This document shows positions 51,297 to 60,134 of a stretch of 62,474 nt of DNA, in pieces. Source of the stretch: an uncultured Nitrososphaera sp. (GTDB lineage: Archaea > Thermoproteota > Nitrososphaeria > Nitrososphaerales > Nitrososphaeraceae). The notes under the pieces were generated by a model. That model did no database searches, had not been told where the DNA came from, and saw only the letters and a list, made by a program, of their open reading frames with translations. Location of the stretch: NCBI GenBank assembly GCA_946480575.1, contig CAMLKF010000004.1:1-62474 (forward strand), given 5' to 3'. Both the position numbers and the translations under genes were made by a program. Every line of letters starts with the position of its first letter. Within the stretch, counting starts at the first letter, position 1.

Positions 51297-51611
51297 ATGT
51301 CATCGCGGGTGCAGGACGCAGTCGAGTCCGGCAGCGTCAAGCAGATGCTGTTTCTGCCAAGCGGCAAAAAGCTGTGGATAGTTGTCGGCAGGGACAACGA
51401 ATACTGGTCAGACCCTGATCTTGGCTTTTGCTCCTGCAAGGACTACTACTTTAGTACGTTGTCCGGCGGGCAGGAGTGCTACCACCTGAAAAGCGTCAGA
51501 AAAGCGATACAGGAAAACAGATTTGTAACCATAGAGTTTGACGACAGCGAATACGTGCAGTTCCTTCAGGCCCTTACTGACGATTACATAAACCTGCTAG
51601 GCCGCGGTTGA
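51297..51611 (+). CDS. SWIM-type zinc-finger protein
   Basis: From ATG 51297 (MSSRVQDAVESGSV) the product has 104 residues. The middle holds a C-x-C...C-x-H pattern: FCSCKDYYFS, then GGQECYHLKSV, which fits the SWIM zinc finger thought to bind DNA or proteins. The end is an acidic helix (VQFLQALTDDYINLL). Archaeal stand-alone SWIM proteins are often linked to recombination (Shu-like) in theory. A strong TATA-like TTTTATATAG (51261-51270) lies about 30 bases upstream. Its last bases overlap the end of the KGG-repeat gene. Confidence 0.75.
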   Translation: MSSRVQDAVESGSVKQMLFLPSGKKLWIVVGRDNEYWSDPDLGFCSCKDYYFSTLSGGQECYHLKSVRKAIQENRFVTIEFDDSEYVQFLQALTDDYINLLGRG

Positions 51612-52121
51612 AAAGCTAGTGTTTGTTGTTGGCTCGGGCTCGGATTCTGCCGGCTGCTGCACCTCTTCTTCGGGTCTTCTTCCAGTTGTTGTTGTTATCG
51701 TCGTTCTTGCCTCGCCCCCCCTCCTTCCAATCGTGCTGTAATATTCGGCGCCGCGCTCCTGCTTGACCGTCTCGCCGCCGCGCTTGCCGATTTCGCTGTA
51801 AAACTCTGTGCCATAGCGTTCCTTGACCGCACCGCCTCCCTTTTCTCCTATTTCGCGGTAAAATTCGGATCCATAGCGCTCTTTTACGACTTCGCCGCCG
51901 CGCCTCCCGGCCTGGCTCAACCCTTCCCTGTCCTGGGCTCGGGCCTCGCCGCCTGCCTTAGCGACCCTCATCCGAGTGTCTGTGGTTGCTGCTGCCAAAC
52001 CCCTCTTTTGGTGCGGTGCAATGCCGCCTTTCCTGGCTACCCTCTGCCTTGTTTCTTCGTTGGCAGATGCCAGACCTCTGCGCGCATGCCCTGGTGTGTC
52101 AGCGGCCTGCTCTGGGCTCAT
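51597..52121 (-). CDS. KGG-repeat (stress-induced Con-10/GsiB-like) protein
   Basis: From ATG 52121 (MSPEQAADTPGHARRG) the product has about 174 residues. It is made of hydrophilic Gly-rich repeats typical of the KGG/'stress-induced acidophilic repeat' family: GLASANEETRQRVARKGG, then ERYGSEFYREIGEKGG, ERYGTEFYSEIGKRGG and ERGAEYYSTIGRRGG. Such proteins are thought to be disordered and to protect cells in desiccation or general stress. The last 30 residues are Thr/Glu/Pro-rich. The gene overlaps the end of the SWIM-protein gene by 15 bases, antisense. Confidence 0.75.
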   Translation of the reverse strand: MSPEQAADTPGHARRGLASANEETRQRVARKGGIAPHQKRGLAAATTDTRMRVAKAGGEARAQDREGLSQAGRRGGEVVKERYGSEFYREIGEKGGGAVKERYGTEFYSEIGKRGGETVKQERGAEYYSTIGRRGGEARTTITTTTGRRPEEEVQQPAESEPEPTTNTSFSTAA

Positions 52122-52221
52122 GCCAAGTAGACACCTATATCGCTTAAAAGGGGAGACGAAAAAAGTAAGCGAAGCTTGATCAAACATTTATTATCCGACT
52201 CCTTTTTTTAGAGCAATTAGA

Positions 52222-53526
52222 GTGTCTTCTACTACTCGCAGCGGCAATGTTCTGGTAGTAGGTTCCGGAGGCAGGGAGCACGCTCTTGGCTGGAAGATGT
52301 CGCAGAGTCCTTACGTAAATAGGATCTATATTGCTCCCGGCAACGGCGGCACGACCGAGAATAATGTCGACATCAAGCAGAACGATGTTGGCGGACTTGT
52401 GTCGTTTGCAAAGCGCCAAGGCAACAACCTGCTTACTATTGTGGGGCCGGAGGAACCGCTTTCGCTTGGAATAGTAGACGCTTTTTCAAAAGAAGGCCTG
52501 CGGATTTTCGGGCCGACAAGGCAGGCGGTCATGCTTGAATCAAGCAAGGCCTTTGCCAAGGAGTTCATGTACGATGCCGGCATCCTGACTGCAGAATTTG
52601 CGATATTTACAGATCCACAGAAAGCCAAGGATTACGTTGTCAGGCAGGATAGGCCGCTCGTTGTCAAGGCAGATGGGCTTGCGGCCGGCAAGGGCGTCAT
52701 CGTGTGCGACAGCGTCGACCAGGCAGTCGAGGCGGTCGACAGGATGATGGTAAGGCAGGAGTTTGGCGCCGCGGGAGGAAAGGTGGTGATTGAGGAGCGT
52801 CTGTCCGGCGAAGAAGTGTCATTTATTGCGCTGTGCGACGGCAGGTCGATAATGCCCCTTGCGTCAAGCCAAGACCACAAGCGCGTATTCGACAGCGACA
52901 AGGGGCCCAATACCGGCGGCATGGGCGCATACTCGCCCACGCCAGTGGTGGACAGCGAGCTTCATAACATGATAGTAAAGCAGGTAATGGAGCCGGCGAT
53001 AAAGATAATGAAAAACCGGGGGACACCGTTCAAGGGCTTCCTCTATGCGGGGATCATAGTGGACGAGAGGAAGCGCAAGCCCTATGTTCTGGAATTCAAC
53101 GCGCGGATGGGCGACCCGGAGTGCCAGCCCATAATGATGAGGATGAAGTCCGATCTTTGTCAATACATAGACGCAGCGGTCGATGAAAGGCTCGGCTCGA
53201 TGCCGCCAATCGAATGGCACGACCAGACCGCGGTATGCGTGATAATGGCCGCCCGCGGCTATCCAGGCATCTACGAAAAGGGCAAGGTTATAGAGGGCCT
53301 TGACTCTGCCTTTGGTCCAAACGTCGTGGTCTTCCACGCAGGCACTGCACGGGACTCGCATAGGAGATTCGTGACAAACGGCGGCCGCGTCCTTGCCGTG
53401 ACGGCGCTTGGCAGCGATGCAAGGCAGGCCATAGACAACGTCTACTCGGCAGTCAGGAAGATACACTGGGGAGAGAACGGCCATCACTACAGGACAGACA
53501 TTGCAAGAAGGGCCATTGGCCGCTAA
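52222..53526 (+). CDS. purD: Phosphoribosylamine-glycine ligase
   Basis: The 434-residue ATP-grasp enzyme makes glycinamide ribonucleotide, the second step of purine synthesis. It opens with VLVVGSGGREHALGWKM, then has the ATP-grasp P-loop KADGLAAGKGVIV, EERLSGEEVSFI, SQDHKRVFDSDKGPNTGGMGAYSP-like region and EFNARMGDPECQP for metal binding. Start is a GTG (52222). With folD, the formyl-THF cyclo-ligase and purU in the next 9 kb it belongs to a loose purine/one-carbon group, but it is not in one operon with them. It converges with the cyclo-ligase gene with a 4-base overlap. Confidence 0.94.
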   Translation: MSSTTRSGNVLVVGSGGREHALGWKMSQSPYVNRIYIAPGNGGTTENNVDIKQNDVGGLVSFAKRQGNNLLTIVGPEEPLSLGIVDAFSKEGLRIFGPTRQAVMLESSKAFAKEFMYDAGILTAEFAIFTDPQKAKDYVVRQDRPLVVKADGLAAGKGVIVCDSVDQAVEAVDRMMVRQEFGAAGGKVVIEERLSGEEVSFIALCDGRSIMPLASSQDHKRVFDSDKGPNTGGMGAYSPTPVVDSELHNMIVKQVMEPAIKIMKNRGTPFKGFLYAGIIVDERKRKPYVLEFNARMGDPECQPIMMRMKSDLCQYIDAAVDERLGSMPPIEWHDQTAVCVIMAARGYPGIYEKGKVIEGLDSAFGPNVVVFHAGTARDSHRRFVTNGGRVLAVTALGSDARQAIDNVYSAVRKIHWGENGHHYRTDIARRAIGR

Positions 53527-54041
53527 AAGTAAAGAACCCCTTCTTCTGTCGCCACGGCATCCAGCTTTTTGTCATGCTTGCCATGCGGCACGCTTTCAAG
53601 CAGCTGAAACTTGTACGCAAGGCCGATTGAAAATACTCTACGCTTGCCGGATAGGAACCTGTCATAGTAGCCCCTGCCGTAGCCAAGCCTGTAGCCTTTT
53701 CTGTCAAACGCGATGCCGGGCACGACGAGCAGGTTGATTGCATCCACTGGGCCGTAGGGAAGCGGCTCCATCATCCCGAACCTACCTGTGACCAGGTACT
53801 TGCCTGACGACATTTCGTAAAACGCAATCCTATTGCCTTCAACGCTTGGCAGCGCCACCATTTTGCCAAGTTTTCTGGCCTGCTCGATTATAAGGTTGGT
53901 CCTTACCTCCGACCCAAAGGCAAAGTATGTGGCGACAACCATGGCCGACTGGAACTCTTTGCTCCTTATGATGTGCTCCTGAATGAATCTGCTGTGCCTC
54001 TCGACGTCGCCGGCAGCAAGCGCGTTGCGCTTTTCAAGCAC
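53523..54041 (-). CDS. 5-Formyltetrahydrofolate cyclo-ligase family protein
   Basis: The 172-residue protein has the family's elements: ATYFAFGSEVRTNLIIEQA, MVALPSVEGNRIAFYEM, and the phosphate/ATP site VVPGIAFDRKGYRLGYGRGYYDRFL. It converts 5-formyl-THF to methenyl-THF, returning it to the active folate pool. The listed start is a GTG; homologues usually begin some 10 residues earlier, and the frame is open upstream to the folD stop (TATRRQVLEKRN), with only CTG as a possible start. It is the second gene of a folD unit (33-base gap). Confidence 0.85.
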   Translation of the reverse strand: MLEKRNALAAGDVERHSRFIQEHIIRSKEFQSAMVVATYFAFGSEVRTNLIIEQARKLGKMVALPSVEGNRIAFYEMSSGKYLVTGRFGMMEPLPYGPVDAINLLVVPGIAFDRKGYRLGYGRGYYDRFLSGKRRVFSIGLAYKFQLLESVPHGKHDKKLDAVATEEGVLYF

Positions 54042-54074
54042 TTGTCGTCTTGTCGCTGTTTTGCTGGACTGCAG

Positions 54075-54959
54075 CTAGCCACTCATCTCTCTTGCTATTG
54101 AAGCGGCGGATACTGTGTTTTTCAAAAGCATTGCCCGGGTCATGAGGCCCACTCCTCCGGGGACCGGCGTTATCCACGACGCCTTTTGCTTTACAGAGTC
54201 AAAATCAGCGTCGCCGGTCAGCTTGCCGCCGACCCTTGCAGTGCCAACGTCTATAATGACCGCACCTTCCTTTATCATGTCTGCGGTGAGCGTAAAACGC
54301 TGGCGGTTGCCGACTGCAGTCACCACTAAGTCGGCGTTTCGCAATTTTTTATCCAGATCTTTGGTCTTGGAGTGGCACACGGTCACGGTTGCGTTGCGCT
54401 CTAGCAGCAGGAACGCAAGCGGCTTGCCCACGAGGTTGCTCCTGTTGACAATAACTGCGTCCATGCCGGAAACGTCTATCTTGTAATAATCCAAGAGCTC
54501 GATTACGCCGGAGGGTGTGCAGGGCTTCAGGAGCGCCGTGCCGTTCTGCAGCATACCCGCGTTGTATGGCGTCAGGCCGTCCACGTCCTTGAGCGGGCTC
54601 AGCACATTAATGATCTCAATCTCGTCAATATGGGAGGGCAGCGGCAGTTGCACCAAAATGCCGTGAACTGCGGGATCGTTGTTCAAGAGCTGCACAAGCT
54701 CTACTAGCTCACTTTGCTTAAAGGTGGCCGCAAGCTTGTGGTCCCGGGTGAGAATGCCCACTTCATTAGCGTCTTTTTGCTTGCTGCCGACGTATGTCGC
54801 AGACGCGGTGTCGTCCCCAACCAACACTGTCGCAAGGCAGGGTTGAACCCTGCTAGCCTTCAGCTCGTCAACGGCCTTTTTCACCCTTGCCTTTACGTCT
54901 TCGGCAACGACCTTGCCGTCGATAATGCGCGCTACCAAACGAATAGGTGAGAATTCCAA
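54075..54959 (-). CDS. folD: Methylenetetrahydrofolate dehydrogenase/cyclohydrolase
   Basis: The bifunctional enzyme interconverts methylene-, methenyl- and 10-formyl-THF. Visible are the catalytic region TYVGSKQKDANEVGI (Tyr and Lys), the substrate motif VHGILVQLPLPSH, DVDGLTPYNAG, and the NAD(P) site VNRSNLVGKPLAFLLL, ending PVPGGVGLMTRAML. A TTG at 54938 (VARIIDGK) is a likelier start than ATG 54959, since homologues begin at IIDGK. Co-directional with the cyclo-ligase gene, it provides one-carbon units that purine synthesis uses. Confidence 0.93.
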   Translation of the reverse strand: MEFSPIRLVARIIDGKVVAEDVKARVKKAVDELKASRVQPCLATVLVGDDTASATYVGSKQKDANEVGILTRDHKLAATFKQSELVELVQLLNNDPAVHGILVQLPLPSHIDEIEIINVLSPLKDVDGLTPYNAGMLQNGTALLKPCTPSGVIELLDYYKIDVSGMDAVIVNRSNLVGKPLAFLLLERNATVTVCHSKTKDLDKKLRNADLVVTAVGNRQRFTLTADMIKEGAVIIDVGTARVGGKLTGDADFDSVKQKASWITPVPGGVGLMTRAMLLKNTVSAASIAREMSG

Positions 54960-55073
54960 GCACTATTTTGCTTTTCTGGTCTTCCAAGAATGAAGGTCTC
55001 ATCCTGAATAATGTTTCCAAAGATTAACTACGCTTTCTTATATATCTGAAAGCTGATAGAAACGCCAGGAAGA

Positions 55074-55352
55074 ATGAAATATAGAAGTAGAACTGAAATC
55101 GCTTCGAGAATCCTAGAGTCTGCAGCGTCTGGCACGACCAGGACCAAGATAATGTACAAGGCGTACCTTTCGTATGCGCAGCTAAAGGAATACCTGCCGG
55201 TGCTTGAACAAAATGGCCTTTTGGCGTACGATAAGGGCGAACAGATCTACAGAACCACCCAGAAGGGCTTGCACTTTCTCAATATCACCAATTCGCTGCA
55301 GGACATGATGGAAGCAGTTCCAAACACTCAGGAAGTACAGAAAAGGCAGTAG
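55074..55352 (+). CDS. Small winged-helix DNA-binding protein
   Basis: The 92-residue protein has the archaeal wHTH pattern RSRTEIASRILESAASG, TRTKIMYKAYLSYAQLKEYL and LEQNGLLAYDKGEQIYRTTQKG, like COG3432-type and ArnR-like predicted regulators. A short helical tail follows. It probably binds DNA as a dimer; targets are not evident. TATA-like TTCTTATATATC lies about 35 bases upstream. It may regulate itself or the lipid kinase gene that follows. Confidence 0.78.
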   Translation: MKYRSRTEIASRILESAASGTTRTKIMYKAYLSYAQLKEYLPVLEQNGLLAYDKGEQIYRTTQKGLHFLNITNSLQDMMEAVPNTQEVQKRQ

Positions 55353-55473
55353 CAGCAGCAGTAGTTCGTTTCCTCATTTTTCTGCTACGCCTACCCTTAT
55401 GAGCGATACCTGACATTATATCCTGTTGTTGAAAAATGTTAACGCAGGCTCTGCCGTCCGCGCGCAGCGCAAA

Positions 55474-56448
55474 ATGCTCAATGCAACTGACACTGCGCTT
55501 ATAGTCAACCCAAACTCATGTAGTGGGCTGACAGGCAAAAATTGGGACGACCTCTTTTCAAGGATCAAGGACATTTTCGGCGGCAGCGTCAAGGTAGCTT
55601 TCAGCAAAGAGCAGGGGCACGGGACGGCCCTTGCGAGGGATTTCTTGCGCCAGGGTTACAGGAAGGTAGTCGCTCTCGGTGGCGACGGAACGATAAACGA
55701 GGTTGCAAATGGCTTTTTTGAAGAAAATCCAGGCATTCGCCGCTTCCATTCGCTTGCCCTCAAGCGGATAAACCCGGATGCTATAATGGGTATAGTCCCG
55801 TGCGGCACTCGCAATGTCCTTTCCAAGTCACTCGGGCTCCCTGCAGACGTCGTCGAGTGTTGCCAGAATTTCGTCGGAGGGTCACCGGCAAAGATAGACG
55901 TGATAGTGGTATCTGCCACAGACCCCGAGTACGGCACCCGCCTCCCGCCGAGGATTTTCCTAAATGCTGCAGAGATGGGCGTTGCGGCAGAGATAATCGA
56001 CAGGTCAAAGAAGGTGAGGGGAAAGGTAAAGAATAGGCTCGTGTCGACCATGGCTGCCATCGTAACCACTGTGCCGGCGTACCAGAGCAACCTCTGCGAA
56101 TTTTTTATTGATGGCCGGAAAAAGTCGACCAGCATGACTATGGGAGTGGTAGCCAACGGAAGGTTCCTTGGTGGCGGATTTATGGCGGCGCGGGATGCCG
56201 ATGTGTCTGACGGCCTGCTTGACCTAGTCGTCCTGAAGGACTCGGGAAGCTTCAAGATGCTCGACGAGATGATAAACATGAAGGCGGGCGACTATTCCGG
56301 TGAGGACAACATACTGTACGCAAAGGCAAAAAAAGTCCTCATCAGATCGAAGGAGAGGAAGGTCACCATTACGATCGACGGCGAGCCGATAGGCATACTG
56401 CCTGCGACATTCCAAATATTTCCAACACAATTGACAGTGATGATGTAA
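55474..56448 (+). CDS. Diacylglycerol/lipid kinase family protein (YegS-like)
   Basis: The protein (325 residues from ATG 55474, or 340 from TTG 55426) has the DAGK catalytic signature: ALIVNPNSCSG at the start, VALGGDGTINEVANGFFE and GIVPCGTRNVLSKSLGLP for nucleotide binding, and the C-terminal beta-rich lipid-binding half (FLGGGFMAARDADVSDGLLD). It phosphorylates a lipid or sphingoid-like alcohol; in archaea it could act in membrane lipid synthesis or salvage. I favour ATG 55474 because a TATA-like CATTATATC lies at about 55414-55422, so the earlier TTG would be upstream of the mRNA start. Confidence 0.85.
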   Translation: MLNATDTALIVNPNSCSGLTGKNWDDLFSRIKDIFGGSVKVAFSKEQGHGTALARDFLRQGYRKVVALGGDGTINEVANGFFEENPGIRRFHSLALKRINPDAIMGIVPCGTRNVLSKSLGLPADVVECCQNFVGGSPAKIDVIVVSATDPEYGTRLPPRIFLNAAEMGVAAEIIDRSKKVRGKVKNRLVSTMAAIVTTVPAYQSNLCEFFIDGRKKSTSMTMGVVANGRFLGGGFMAARDADVSDGLLDLVVLKDSGSFKMLDEMINMKAGDYSGEDNILYAKAKKVLIRSKERKVTITIDGEPIGILPATFQIFPTQLTVMM

Positions 56449-56544
56449 AGTTTGGAGAGTGATTCTTGAATGTTAAATCGTCTGCTCGTAATATGCTCCG
56501 CTATTGCGTAGTGGTTGTTCTGCTTCTAATCCGCTTAACATACT

Positions 56545-57310
56545 CTAGATTTCTTGCCGGAACCCCCATACGGTTTCATATGGTTTGACATCGGCTGTGA
56601 CAACTGCGTCTGCGCCAATGACTGTGTGATGGCCTATTCTCACATGATCTGAGATCACGGCTCCGGCCCAAATGGTTGCATAATCACCCAGTTCTGCCCC
56701 TCTGTCAACAAGGGTACAAGCTGTTAGTTATCAGGCAATACTTTCCGATCTTGACATTGTGTGAGATATGAACAAGCTGGTCCATTTTTGTGCCTTCACT
56801 TATTACCGTGTCTTCCAAGCTTCCTCTCACTATGCACGCGTTGGCCCCGTTATCCTCCACATTATCGCCAATAATTACGCCTCCCAGTTGAGGAATTTTT
56901 CTAGCTCTCCTTTCTCATTTCTTTCATAGCTGAACCCTTCCTGTCGAGCATTACTCCTCATTCCGATAGATGTTCTTGCTAATCCGGATTCTAGGCCGCG
57001 GAATGTGGAAGAATTTTTTCATGATGTGGATAAACCAAAGCCGCGGATTGTCCACGCATATCAGCACCTTCTCTTCAATGGGTGTATCGAGCTCCAGTGG
57101 GCACAATATTATCACGGATTTGGAATTGATGATCTGTTCTAGGCTCTTGCCAAACGCAAGATCCGCTGCGCCAGCTAGCCGCAAGGGAGCGATTTCTGCT
57201 ATAACAGGCTGTTTACCTTTTAACTCGTCGCGAACCTTACAGTTGCAAGTGTATTCAATAATTTTTTTAGAGCTATTGCTGTTCTTTTTTTGCGCGCTTG
57301 CTGCTTACTG
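56545..57310 (-). pseudogene. LpxD-like sugar-nucleotide N-acyltransferase remnant
   Basis: Read on the minus strand, the N-terminal piece (VIAEIAPLRLAGAADLAFG, then KVLICVDNPRLWFIHIMKKF) resembles the uridine-binding domain of LpxD. After a TAA, a left-handed beta-helix of hexapeptide repeats follows in other frames: [53 protein letters not shown], then GDYATIWAGAVISDHVRIGH and VVTADVKPYETVWGF before TAG. At least two frameshifts break it. Archaea have no lipid A, so the ancestor probably acylated a sugar of a surface glycan and was likely acquired by transfer. Confidence 0.65.
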
Positions 57311-57316
57311 CCACCG

Positions 57317-58190
57317 CTAGACCAACCCCCGCAACATTTTGTCCTTATGGAGCTGCAGGTTTGCTACCGCAATCGTAGAAAGCCGGTCAATTTCAGTCTT
57401 CGGAGCATCCTTGATAGAAAGGAGAATGTGTTTAAGCGTCACATTCTTTTCGCCCCACCATTCTAAGTGCAACAGAATCTGCATCTTGTCATCCACGCCT
57501 GTATGATGGCACATGCACTCCTGCCGCCAGTTCCTCCTGCTGTCGCTGATGTATTTCAAATACTCAAGTACCTTTGGGTCTCTTGCCTCAATGTGCCTTG
57601 AAGTAAACTCGCTTTGGGGGGTCTGGTGTTATTATCGGAGTGTTCTGCGAAATAAAGACCACTTCTTGTCTCGTAATGCTTTCGAGTATCTTTCATCCTT
57701 CTCTGATCTGGCTCAGGAACGGCTTGTCGAGCCGAAAGAACCTAGTGACTATGTGGAGAACTATTTTGTGCCCCATGTCAGATATCTGGCGCAGAGCCTT
57801 GGTCCCGCTTTCAGACATTGCATTGTATAGGTCTGTATGCAAAAGGACAAAGTATATCACACGCAGTCCGTGAGCCGCCTCAAGCTTGGCCAGTTTTAAA
57901 GCATAGCTAAGCGAGAGATCGACATCATGCCTCAATATTATGAACTTCTTTGAAGTTTCAATTATGCGGTGGAAATCACAGAGCGGCCCTATTTCATAGC
58001 CGCCCTATCTTGCAGCATCTAGAACATCAAAGTAATGATCCAATGTAAAGCCACATTTGGTTTGCAACAACCCTTGCTTCACTAACTGTACTGGAATAAT
58101 GTCATGAGAATTGTAAAGTGCATTCCGGTACCGCCGCCAATCCTGGACAGGCTTACCTGCGTGCAGGAATGAAAAAGGAAGATCCAGCAC
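57317..58190 (-). pseudogene. Polysaccharide-deacetylase-like protein remnant
   Basis: Pieces in order: 58190-58006 (FTLDHYFDVLDAAR), an in-frame TAG, then GGYEIGPLCDFHRIIETSKK leading to IILRHDVDLSLSYALKLAKL and LRVIYFVLLHTDLYNAMS, the metal-site strand and following region of the family. After a frame change comes RDPKVLEYLKYISDSRRNWR and LQLHKDKMLRG near the end, with QILLHLEWWGEKN between. Together they match NodB-like glycan deacetylases used for sugar-bound lipids or capsules. It directly precedes the LpxD-like remnant, so both probably belonged to one glycan gene set. Confidence 0.6.
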
Positions 58191-58195
58191 TATTT

Positions 58196-58810
58196 CTAAT
58201 CCTTGTCTATTTCAACCTGCTCTAGGCGCTCCAGAGCCTCCACTATCTCACTCTGCAATTGTTTTATGCTCCTTTCTTCCGACTTGAATGGCATTTGGTC
58301 GACTACCAGCGGCTGCACTTTCGTGGTCTCGGCGATTATCCTCTGCGCCCTTGCATCCACGCTATTATCCTTAGAGATGCCGTTTTTCTTGGACATTTCC
58401 AGTAGCTTCTGGTCAAGCGCTGAAATCCTGTCCCCAAGGAGCGACGCAAGGTTGTCGCGAAGCTCTGACAGGTCGGCATAGTCTGCCACCGGCTGCAGAT
58501 GGGCAACCTTTTGGTTAAGCAGGTCGAGCTGCTGCCTGTATTTCAGCAAGAGCCTATCGCGCTCTAAGCGGTCAATCCTGCCCTCCTGAGCTGCCTCGTA
58601 AACCCTTGTTATGGCCTCTGATGCAAGGGTCTTTTCAAATAATAGCGATACAAGTTCCGCCCGGGCAGTGGTGGGCGTAGACGACCTTTCCTGAGACTTT
58701 ATCTTTTTGTTGCCGCCAGCGGCTCTTGATCGCGATAGTTTCTCAATGACCGCAGCCGAGATCGCTCCCGCCGCCGTCGTTCCGGCGATAAGCGCAATTT
58801 CTGTAACCAT
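58196..58810 (-). CDS. Membrane-anchored coiled-coil protein
   Basis: A 204-residue protein with one N-terminal hydrophobic helix (EIALIAGTTAAGAISAAVI), a basic Ser-rich linker, and two long coiled-coil regions (RIDRLERDRLLLKYRQQLDL and SELRDNLASLLGDRISALDQ). It ends in an acidic helix (QLQSEIVEALERLEQVEIDK). I do not know the family; the architecture suggests a scaffold at the inner face of the membrane. It is intact, unlike the genes just downstream on the same strand. Confidence 0.65.
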   Translation of the reverse strand: MVTEIALIAGTTAAGAISAAVIEKLSRSRAAGGNKKIKSQERSSTPTTARAELVSLLFEKTLASEAITRVYEAAQEGRIDRLERDRLLLKYRQQLDLLNQKVAHLQPVADYADLSELRDNLASLLGDRISALDQKLLEMSKKNGISKDNSVDARAQRIIAETTKVQPLVVDQMPFKSEERSIKQLQSEIVEALERLEQVEIDKD

Positions 58811-58863
58811 TGTTGTTGTCGTATTGCCTAGCCAAAAGCTAACAGAAAAGCTTTCTGTTGATA

Positions 58864-59034
58864 TTAAATGACCTGCCGCTTAATCCAATCGTACTTGCGC
58901 ATCCTCGGATCAGGATAGCCGCACTTGGCGCACCGCTTGCCATGCTTGTGGTACGAGTTGTGGCCGCACCTTCTGCACCGTATGTGGGTCTTTTTGCGGG
59001 TGAACTTGCCCATCGAGGTAGTGCCTTTCGTCAT
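58864..59034 (-). CDS. rpl37e: Large ribosomal subunit protein eL37
   Basis: A 56-residue zinc-ribbon protein: basic start ([15 protein letters not shown]), then [20 protein letters not shown] and [15 protein letters not shown]. Four Cys in two CxxC pairs bind zinc, as in archaeal and eukaryotic eL37. It lies 26 bases behind the Sm-like protein gene, the arrangement conserved across archaea. The start is the ATG at 59034; a second ATG seven codons in is also possible. Confidence 0.93.
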   Translation of the reverse strand: MTKGTTSMGKFTRKKTHIRCRRCGHNSYHKHGKRCAKCGYPDPRMRKYDWIKRQVI

Positions 59035-59060
59035 TTCTTCTTCTCAGCACCTTCCTCGTG

Positions 59061-59279
59061 CTACTTTGGCGGAGGGGATATGATGACCACGTTGTCTCCC
59101 CTGACAACAATAGTGCCCAGATCGTTTGACTTGCCTTCCTCCAAGATCTCCACCGAGTCTTCAAGCAACAGGTTCATGTGCTGGTCGAACCCGTGGAGGT
59201 TCCCCCTAATTACCTTGCCACCTTTCAACTTGATAAGCACAACTTTTCCAAGGCTCTCATCGAGAACCTTTACCGCCAT
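59061..59279 (-). CDS. Sm-like archaeal protein (LSm/SmAP)
   Basis: A protein of 72 residues from ATG 59279 ([14 protein letters not shown]), 4 codons inside the longest frame. The Sm1 motif is [21 protein letters not shown] with HMNLLLED, and the Sm2 motif is [15 protein letters not shown]. It should form a heptameric ring that binds U-rich RNA. Its link to the eL37 gene is a classical archaeal pair. Confidence 0.93.
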   Translation of the reverse strand: MAVKVLDESLGKVVLIKLKGGKVIRGNLHGFDQHMNLLLEDSVEILEEGKSNDLGTIVVRGDNVVIISPPPK

Positions 59280-59386
59280 ATCTACTGACAACTAGTATTC
59301 TACCTATACGTAGAGCGCAATATAGGCATATATTAAAATTTCATTGCATCTCGCATGCGGGCGGGCAGGCAGGACAGGCTGCCTCC

Positions 59387-60097
59387 TCAGCTGCCAAACT
59401 CGGCTATCGTCTTGGCAAGCCCGGCGACCATCTTTTCGATCCATTTTTTCCCCTTTTCCGCAGACGCCTCCCTCGGGTCTCCCCAGACGCCATTGCCGGT
59501 TATTTTGGGGAACGAGCCAGGTGCATTCGTTATGCTGCTGTAGGCAGCCTTTGACTTTGAAAGCCTCTTGGAATTTGGCACCGCCCTGTCCATTCGCACG
59601 AGTTCCGGAGCTATCGCAAGAACAAGTGAGGTCTCGACCTCGCCTGCGTGGTCAAACTCATGATCGAGCGCGTGCCAGTAGTGCAGGGTATGGACGCTGA
59701 CATGCCTTGAGATCCCGCCGTGGAGCTCCTGAGCGATGTACTGCAGCGCGCCCATGTTGCCGTGGTGGCCGTTCAAGATGACTATCTGCTTTATCCGGTT
59801 TTCAGCAAGCGAAACACACGCATCGCACAGCACTGTCGACAGCGTAGAGTTGCGCAGGGAAACGTTGAACATCGGCTTGTGCTCAAATGACACGCCGTAC
59901 GAAATTACCGGCAGGACAAATGCCCCTGTCCTTTCGCCGACAAGCCTTGCGATGTATTCAGCGATAAGCGAGTCTGTCGACACGGGCAGATGGCTGCCGT
60001 GCTGCTCGAGCGAGCCTACCGGGATTATTGCCTTTTTGATCTTTTTGAGCGCATTCCTGAAGTCAAACTCGCTCATCCCAAAGACCGGTATGGACAT
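59387..60097 (-). CDS. Creatininase-family amidohydrolase
   Basis: From ATG 60097 (MSIPVFGMSEFDFRN) the product has about 236 residues. Metal ligands of the creatininase family are visible: PVGSLEQHGSHLPVSTDS (Glu, His, Asp), ILNGHHGNMGAL (His) and HAGEVETS (Glu). In archaea, family members include ArfB, the formamide hydrolase of riboflavin/F420 synthesis, so that role is possible given cofE in this window. Other amidohydrolase activities are open. It follows purU by 37 bases on the same strand and may be co-transcribed. Confidence 0.83.
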   Translation of the reverse strand: MSIPVFGMSEFDFRNALKKIKKAIIPVGSLEQHGSHLPVSTDSLIAEYIARLVGERTGAFVLPVISYGVSFEHKPMFNVSLRNSTLSTVLCDACVSLAENRIKQIVILNGHHGNMGALQYIAQELHGGISRHVSVHTLHYWHALDHEFDHAGEVETSLVLAIAPELVRMDRAVPNSKRLSKSKAAYSSITNAPGSFPKITGNGVWGDPREASAEKGKKWIEKMVAGLAKTIAEFGS

Positions 60098-60134
60098 GTA
60101 TGTATGAAAAATCAGTGCTCTCCACGTTAAGAAC

